Shown here piece after piece: positions 5,342-9,808 of a DNA stretch of 9,808 bases; within the stretch, counting starts at the first letter, position 1; each line of letters starts with the position of its first letter. The stretch lies in assembly GCA_964456445.1 (NCBI GenBank), contig CAYWBI010000147.1, positions 1 to 9,808 on the forward strand, written 5' to 3'. The translations under genes and the position numbers were made by a program. The DNA comes from CAYWBI01 sp964456445. GTDB lineage: Bacteria; Calditrichota; Calditrichia; Calditrichales; J004. The notes under the pieces are model-generated. The model worked only from the letters and a program-made list of their open reading frames with translations. It searched no databases and was not told the origin of the DNA.

Positions 5342-7651
5342 TTAAAAGTTTACATTTACACCAATTGTCGGTAATAGGGGAAACATGTATTGTTCATCAA
5401 GATTGGGCTGGCCATTGGTATAGTCATAGGTTGCAAACCAGACATTCCCACGATTACCGATATTATATATCTGCAGATAAGGGGCCATCGACCACTTTTT
5501 ATAACGCAACATCCAGGTTAGGCTTATATCCAGACGCGCATAGTATGGTAAGCGGACCTGATCAATGGACGTCGGCGCGAAATATACATCACTGTAAGGC
5601 GCGCCGGGTGATTGTCCAATGTAGTAGGCGGATCCCGGCTCGGTAAAGGGTTGTCCGCTGGTATAGATAAAGTTAAGCCCTAAAACCCAGGTACTGCTGT
5701 CATCGCTGGCATCTTTGTTCTTAAAACTTCGCCAAAGATTGTCCATTTTAAAGTTGGCGACCAGGTTAAGCGCGTGGCGCCGGTCATGGCGTGGAGCAAA
5801 GGAACTTCCACCATTGATACCGTCCACATTAAAGATTGTCTCTGAAAGGCTGTAACCCGCCCAGCCGGTGATGAGCCCGCTTTCTTTTCGCAGTAATAAC
5901 TCAATCCCCCGGGAATGGCCGTCACCACGATTTAAAAGTTCCCCGCCAATGGAGAAAACCGGTTCATCATTTGCATTATAACCGGTCGGCTTTAAACGGG
6001 TTAAAAAATTCTGGTCGAAGGAATAAATATTATGATATTCTTTATAATATGTTTCGGCCTCAAACTGGATGCCCGCCAGAAGTTCCCGCTGATAGCCAAA
6101 AATGTAATGTTCCGCCGACGAGGCGCGGATATCTTTCCCGGAGGTTGTCCAGATATCGGCGACGAGGAAACGGGGTATGCGGTGCAGATATTGCCGATAA
6201 CGCCCGCTGGCAAATTTAAGTACCGAGCGTTTGTCCAACTTGTATTTCGCGGAAAGGCGTGGTGAGAGATGCGCAAAAACCGTATCAAAATTAAAATAGT
6301 TCATACGCAGACCTGCCTGGATTTCCAGATCTTTTAGTGGTTTCCAGCGTGCCTGCAAATATCCCGCCGTATGCCGTGGCTGACGACGCACGTAAACCTC
6401 GCGGCCCGGCGCCAGGGATGTATATTTTACATTGAGGATTTTATGCTCCAAACCAAAATCTATTTCCAGGTTCCGCGATGACTGATATTCGATATTCCCC
6501 TTGAAGGTTATATCGTTTAAGCGGTTTTCCTCCGCCGCATTCAAATCGGCAAAGTTGAGATAGGATGAAAAAAAACTGGATGTTACCCAAAAATTGGCAA
6601 AAAGACGCGGCATAAAAACATGGGTCCATTCCACGCTCCCGGTTGTATTTCCCCAGTTGTATTTAAAATTGGACTTTGATCCTCCCCCGGTATCAAAGGT
6701 GTAGTCCAATACATCCCGTCCTCCGTAATAACTAATGTTCAAACGATTATCGGCATCCAGTTCAAAATGTGCCTTTAGGTTACCATCATAAAAATAATAA
6801 TTTGGGATATCTTTTACTGCCTTGCCCACCGTTTGGTCAAAATAAGTACGACGAAAAGAACCGGAGATGGACCCTGTTTTGCCAAGGGGCATTTGCAGTG
6901 TGGTTTTCGCCGAAAGCAGACTGATAGCAAAACTCCCCTTAAAACGCTGCCTGTTTCCGTCTATATTAATGATATCGATAACGGATGAAAGCCGCCCACC
7001 GTAATTTGCGGCGAATCCGCCTTTGGAAACATCCACCTGTTTTATGGCATCGGTATTAAAAGTAGAAAACAGGCCAAAGGCATGTTCCGGGTTATAAACA
7101 TCCGTGCCATCCAATAAAAAAAGATTTTGATCGGGTGTTCCACCGCGGATATAAAGCGCAGATGAAAAATCCGATAATGGGACAATGCCGGGCAGGGTTT
7201 GCAGACTTCGCAATAAATCGGCTTCTGCAATTTGGGGTATGGCGTTCAGTTGTCCTTTTGACAAACGTACTTCGGATATTTTTTTATTGTACATTTTATC
7301 AATCAATGGAATTGAATCCGCCTGAACGACAATGGCATTTGCCTCCATGAGCGCCGGAAAAAGAATAATGTTTAACTTAAGTTTTTGTCCCTGCCGGATA
7401 TCAAGGTTTTTTGTAAAAAGCCGGTATCCCAGATAGGAAGCCTGAAGTTTGATTTTTCCGACGGGTATATCGGTTATGATATAGTAGCCGCTGTTATTGC
7501 TACTGGCGCCAAGAGTCAGGCTATCCAGATAAACATTTGCGCCAATCAGTGTTTCGCTGCTGGTACCATCAAGAACAAATCCGCTGATCGTGGCGTTTTG
7601 TGCCTGTACACTTAAAATGCCACTTACCAATAATAATAGAAGTTTTCGCAT
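5342..7651 (-). CDS. TonB-dependent receptor with N-terminal carboxypeptidase-like domain
   Basis: This 769-residue outer-membrane protein has a signal peptide at about 1-17 (SVQA, then QN). Residues about 20-100 form a carboxypeptidase D regulatory-like beta-sandwich: ISGFVLDGTSSETLIGANV, then N-S-G-Y-Y-I-I-T-D-I-P-V-G and A-S-Y-L-G-Y. A short I-V-V-Q-A-D segment (107-112) resembles the strand that carries the TonB box. The plug (about 120-228) is well conserved: LLRSLQTLPGIVP, L-Y-I-R-G-G-T-P-D-Q-N, L-L-D-G-T-D-V-Y-N-P and A-N-Y-G-G-R-L-S-S. The remainder is the beta-barrel, ending in an aromatic strand with C-terminal F. Such receptors import bulky ligands using TonB-ExbBD energy; no substrate can be assigned. 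The DUF4249 gene follows by 20 bp. AGAGG (7659 to 7655) lies only 3 nt before the ATG, a short spacing. Length is normal for this subgroup. Confidence 0.92.
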   Translation of the reverse strand: MRKLLLLLVSGILSVQAQNATISGFVLDGTSSETLIGANVYLDSLTLGASSNNSGYYIITDIPVGKIKLQASYLGYRLFTKNLDIRQGQKLKLNIILFPALMEANAIVVQADSIPLIDKMYNKKISEVRLSKGQLNAIPQIAEADLLRSLQTLPGIVPLSDFSSALYIRGGTPDQNLFLLDGTDVYNPEHAFGLFSTFNTDAIKQVDVSKGGFAANYGGRLSSVIDIINIDGNRQRFKGSFAISLLSAKTTLQMPLGKTGSISGSFRRTYFDQTVGKAVKDIPNYYFYDGNLKAHFELDADNRLNISYYGGRDVLDYTFDTGGGSKSNFKYNWGNTTGSVEWTHVFMPRLFANFWVTSSFFSSYLNFADLNAAEENRLNDITFKGNIEYQSSRNLEIDFGLEHKILNVKYTSLAPGREVYVRRQPRHTAGYLQARWKPLKDLEIQAGLRMNYFNFDTVFAHLSPRLSAKYKLDKRSVLKFASGRYRQYLHRIPRFLVADIWTTSGKDIRASSAEHYIFGYQRELLAGIQFEAETYYKEYHNIYSFDQNFLTRLKPTGYNANDEPVFSIGGELLNRGDGHSRGIELLLRKESGLITGWAGYSLSETIFNVDGINGGSSFAPRHDRRHALNLVANFKMDNLWRSFKNKDASDDSSTWVLGLNFIYTSGQPFTEPGSAYYIGQSPGAPYSDVYFAPTSIDQVRLPYYARLDISLTWMLRYKKWSMAPYLQIYNIGNRGNVWFATYDYTNGQPNLDEQYMFPLLPTIGVNVNF

Positions 7652-7680
7652 GAGCCTCTGGGGATTTTAATAAAGTATCG

Positions 7681-7709
7681 TTTACATCTGTTTTTAAAAA
7701 AAGTTTCAA
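7681..7709 (-). promoter_or_regulatory. candidate promoter for the TonB receptor/DUF4249 genes
   Basis: On the minus strand TTGAAA (7709 to 7704) and TGTAAA (7686 to 7681) are separated by 17 nt in an AT-rich 69-bp gap after mnmD. They match the sigma-70 hexamers at five and four of six positions. Transcription would begin about 23 nt before the receptor ATG. Bacteroidota-like organisms often use a different -7/-33 consensus, so this is only a candidate. It would separate the receptor genes from the upstream HIT-EEP-mnmD unit. Confidence 0.3.
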
Positions 7710-7720
7710 CGGTTAGCTTT

Positions 7721-8404
7721 TTATTTTTGGGCGATCAACACTTCCCTTTTCCCCGGCGGCCCGGGACGTTTTTGCACCATAAATCCGGCATCCTGTAATG
7801 CGCGCCGAACCGTTCCCCTTGAAGAGTAGGTGGCAAGTAGTGCCCCTGGTTTTATGGCGGTATATATTTTTACAAAAAATAGTGTGTTCCATAATTCCGG
7901 ATTTATATCCGGACTAAAGGCATCGAGATAAACCGCATCGTATATGTTCGGGGGTAATAGGGTTTCTGTAGCGTCAGCAATTATTAATTCCAGTTCAATC
8001 TGTGGATCAAAGCAAAATTTTTGATGCTTACCCCTTGTTGTTTCCAGCCCGTTTAAAAGTTGTTCCCTTAACTGACGGACGCCCTTCAGCTGTCCATGAT
8101 TTAGTCTTTTCAGAAGTGATACGGGCAAAAGGGTGTTTTCAAGCGCGGTGTATTGTAACCGCGCACCAGCAGCGATGGCCAATGAGGCGCTTAGTAAAAA
8201 ATTAAAACCTGTTCCAAACCCGATTTCGAGAATGGACGCCTGTTTCTGTTGATCAAAAGTAGATTGAAGCGAACAACCATCTATAAATACATGACGTGCC
8301 TCTTGTAACACGCCATGAATGGAGTGAAAGGTTTGCCGGTATTTCTGCGAATAAAGAGTTTCATAACCGTCACCGGTCATTTCAATTTTATAAACGTCAT
8401 TCAT
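7721..8404 (-). CDS. mnmD: tRNA 5-(aminomethyl)-2-thiouridine methyltransferase MnmD
   Basis: This 227-residue cytosolic enzyme uses S-adenosylmethionine to methylate nm5s2U at the wobble position (U34) of certain tRNAs, giving mnm5s2U, the last step of that pathway. Visible motifs are the SAM loop E60-I-G-F-G-T-G-F-N-F-L70, the acidic A-L-E-N (87-90), L-D-A-F-S-P-D-I-N-P-E-L-W (160-172) with the catalytic-region Asp161, Y-S-S-R-G-T-V-R-R-A-L (193-203) and P-G-P-P-G-K-R-E (214-221). All are diagnostic of the MnmC N-terminal domain (MnmC1/DUF752). The protein ends there, so it lacks the FAD-dependent oxidase half of E. coli MnmC and is the stand-alone form. Its ATG overlaps the upstream EEP stop as ATGA (8404 to 8401) with only a weak ribosome site, suggesting translational coupling. 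Confidence 0.92.
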   Translation of the reverse strand: MNDVYKIEMTGDGYETLYSQKYRQTFHSIHGVLQEARHVFIDGCSLQSTFDQQKQASILEIGFGTGFNFLLSASLAIAAGARLQYTALENTLLPVSLLKRLNHGQLKGVRQLREQLLNGLETTRGKHQKFCFDPQIELELIIADATETLLPPNIYDAVYLDAFSPDINPELWNTLFFVKIYTAIKPGALLATYSSRGTVRRALQDAGFMVQKRPGPPGKREVLIAQK

Positions 8405-9357
8405 GTTTCTTTTATAATCGTTGATATGGGAAAGTGGTCGCTAAAGCCATCTTTATCCATCTTCCTGCCCCGGCCAAAACGCCTGGGGATATGATAGCGG
8501 CCCCTGTTTTCCATCAAGGGTTGAATAAAAATTTGTGTCTCCTTTACATCGATCTGAAAGCCGGACTTTCCGGTCAGCAAACCTTTGGAGACCAGGAACT
8601 GATCCAATACCAGGGGATGGTTATTGAGGAAATAACTACCGTGTCCGCTGCCCATCAACGGCCACATCAGGTTTAGAAACTTCGCGCTGCGGGCGCTGGT
8701 AACCGATGCGCGAAGCCTTTTGGCCCGGGCATATTCCCGCAGGGAACGGTCAAACGGCTCATCATTAAAATCTCCCATTGCCAGCACTCCAACATCCGTG
8801 CCATGAATTTCCCGGATGCGTTTATGAAAATAGGCCAGGGTTTCCCCGGCCATCATCCGGAAAGCCGCCGAAGCATATTGACCTCCAAGCCGTGACGGCC
8901 AATGGTTGCCAATAACAATGATCTGTTTACCTGCTGTACTTTCAAAATTCACCTGAAATAAATCCCTGGTGGCGGTGCGTTTTTGGATGTAATGGGAAAA
9001 TTGTTCACGCGCATTAAACAAATCGCCATCATAAATAAAAGCCACATCTATGCCTCTGTGATCGGAGGTATCGGCATGTGCAATTTTGTAGCTACGCATC
9101 AGCGGCTGGAGTTTAGTCAGTAGTTTTTCCAGAACAAAGCGGTTCTCGATCTCAGCAAGACCCAGCATATCCGGCCCCTGCCCGTTATTCATCCGGCTTA
9201 TTGCCCAGGCCAGTTGTTGCAGCTTCCGATCCAATACGGTCTGCGTCCAGCCGGACAATTCGTTTTTTAACACACGTTGCAACTTATCCGACCTGCGGGG
9301 CGAATCTTTGATGTCGAACAGATTCTCGACATTCCAAAAGGCAATGTAATAACTCAT
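8401..9357 (-). CDS. endonuclease/exonuclease/phosphatase (EEP) family hydrolase
   Basis: From the ATG at 9357 the protein has 318 residues. The EEP fold's metal-dependent phosphoesterase motifs appear in order: F-W-N9-V-E-N-L-F-D, L-A-E69-I-E-N, S-D99-H-R-G-I-D-V-A-F-I-Y, G-N151-H-W-P-S-R, G-D196-F-N198-D-E-P, L-D252-Q-F-L-V-S and G-F-S-D307-H308-F-P. All residues needed for Mg2+-dependent phosphodiester or phosphomonoester cleavage seem present, so it should be active. The substrate (DNA, RNA or phospholipid/inositol head group) is unknown. There is no signal peptide, unlike many homologues, so a cytosolic role is likely. AGGAGG (9370 to 9365) lies 7 nt before this ATG. A longer frame to 9486 exists but runs over the HIT gene in another frame and adds a non-conserved tail. 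It sits 41 bp after the HIT gene and overlaps mnmD by 4 bp. Confidence 0.9.
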   Translation of the reverse strand: MSYYIAFWNVENLFDIKDSPRRSDKLQRVLKNELSGWTQTVLDRKLQQLAWAISRMNNGQGPDMLGLAEIENRFVLEKLLTKLQPLMRSYKIAHADTSDHRGIDVAFIYDGDLFNAREQFSHYIQKRTATRDLFQVNFESTAGKQIIVIGNHWPSRLGGQYASAAFRMMAGETLAYFHKRIREIHGTDVGVLAMGDFNDEPFDRSLREYARAKRLRASVTSARSAKFLNLMWPLMGSGHGSYFLNNHPLVLDQFLVSKGLLTGKSGFQIDVKETQIFIQPLMENRGRYHIPRRFGRGRKMDKDGFSDHFPISTIIKET

Positions 9358-9398
9358 GGAATTCCCTCCTCTTTTTGGACTTGTTTTTTGTGCTTCGT

Positions 9399-9752
9399 TT
9401 AACGGGCCAACATTGGTCCCAGTTGACGTCCGCCAAACAAGTGCATATGTAGGTGATAGACTTCCTGTCCGCCATGGTCCCTGCAATTGATCAACAGACG
9501 ATATCCGTTTTTGGCGATGCCTTCTTTACGGGCAATTTCCGCTGCAACGATGAGCATATGCCCTAAAACCTGCTCGTCTTTTTGCGTGATATCATCCATA
9601 GTAGGGATGACATAATTTGGCACGATAAGTATATGTGTTGGCGCCTTTGGATTGATATCCCGAAAGGCGGTGACGGTATCATCCTGATATACCATATCGG
9701 ATGGGATTTCCTTACGGATAATTTTACTGAAAATCGTTTCCTCGGACATCAT
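9399..9752 (-). CDS. HIT-family (HinT-like) purine nucleoside phosphoramidase
   Basis: This 117-residue cytosolic protein is full length for the HINT branch of the histidine triad superfamily. The N-terminal SEETIFSKIIRKEIPSD block, D-I-N-P-K-A-P-T-H-I-L-I-V-P (32-45) and C-terminal H-G-G-Q-E-V-Y-H100-L-H102-M-H104-L-F-G-G-R are family hallmarks; H102 corresponds to the nucleophile. HinT enzymes hydrolyse AMP-linked phosphoramidates and acyl-adenylates such as those made by aminoacyl-tRNA synthetases. Two consecutive ATGs (9752 and 9749) follow AGGAG (9761 to 9757) at 4 and 7 nt. The second has the better spacing and matches homologues that begin M-S-E-E, so the mature start may be one residue later. 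It is the first visible gene of the HIT-EEP-mnmD series. The 56 bp upstream hold no clear promoter. Confidence 0.93.
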   Translation of the reverse strand: MMSEETIFSKIIRKEIPSDMVYQDDTVTAFRDINPKAPTHILIVPNYVIPTMDDITQKDEQVLGHMLIVAAEIARKEGIAKNGYRLLINCRDHGGQEVYHLHMHLFGGRQLGPMLAR

Positions 9753-9808
9753 TAATCTCCTATGATAAAATCTTTAGTTTTATGAAGATTTCAGTACAAA
9801 ATGGGGGA

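Noticed and set aside
6001..6288. Several 60-95-codon open frames on both strands inside the TonB receptor gene (about 5365-7615)
   Set aside because: Out-of-frame shadows of a continuous 769-residue receptor with conserved domains.
9358..9486. 43-residue N-terminal extension of the EEP protein starting at 9486
   Set aside because: It overlaps the HIT coding region in another frame, is not like EEP N-termini, and the ATG at 9357 has an excellent AGGAGG at 7 nt and begins right at the conserved F-W-N-V-E-N motif.
9765..9783. ATAAAA/TTTTAT short inverted repeat upstream of the HIT gene
   Set aside because: Only six A/T pairs; expected by chance in AT-rich intergenic sequence.

Overview
The window looks like a chromosomal segment of a Gram-negative bacterium from the FCB (Fibrobacteres-Chlorobi-Bacteroidetes) side of the tree. 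The clues are a carboxypeptidase-like-domain TonB receptor paired with a DUF4249 lipoprotein (typical of Bacteroidota) and a GWxTD-domain protein (commoner in Calditrichota, Ignavibacteria, KSB1-type and related lineages). I would guess a Calditrichota- or Ignavibacteria-like organism, but the sequence alone does not fix the phylum. No rRNA, tRNA, CRISPR or phage genes were seen.

Left end (1-1301). The window opens inside an IS1380-like insertion sequence: the first 111 codons of its transposase run off the left edge on the minus strand, preceded by a non-coding end of about 160 bp. That end abuts a 3' fragment of a plus-strand gene for a peroxiredoxin-like (AhpC/TSA) protein, which appears to have been cut by the insertion. 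Immediately downstream is an intact AhpD-like carboxymuconolactone-decarboxylase-family gene with a full CxxC active site, so the locus probably once encoded a peroxiredoxin/AhpD-like pair.

Middle (1298-7651), all minus strand. Read in the direction of transcription: a TonB-dependent receptor with an N-terminal carboxypeptidase-like domain, a DUF4249 lipoprotein 20 bp after it, a secreted TPR-type protein with a motif resembling eukaryotic Iml2/TTC39 proteins, and a secreted GWxTD-domain protein. Every product carries an export signal, so together they may form an envelope module of unknown substrate. The last gene converges on the AhpD-like gene, and their stop codons share the palindrome TTAA.

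Right end (7721-9752), minus strand. A tight set of cytosolic enzymes: a HIT-family (HinT-like) nucleotide hydrolase, an endonuclease/exonuclease/phosphatase-fold hydrolase, and the tRNA wobble-uridine methyltransferase MnmD. The last two overlap by ATGA and are probably translationally coupled. No convincing intrinsic terminator was found anywhere; intergenic gaps are short except for about 290 bp upstream of the GWxTD gene.
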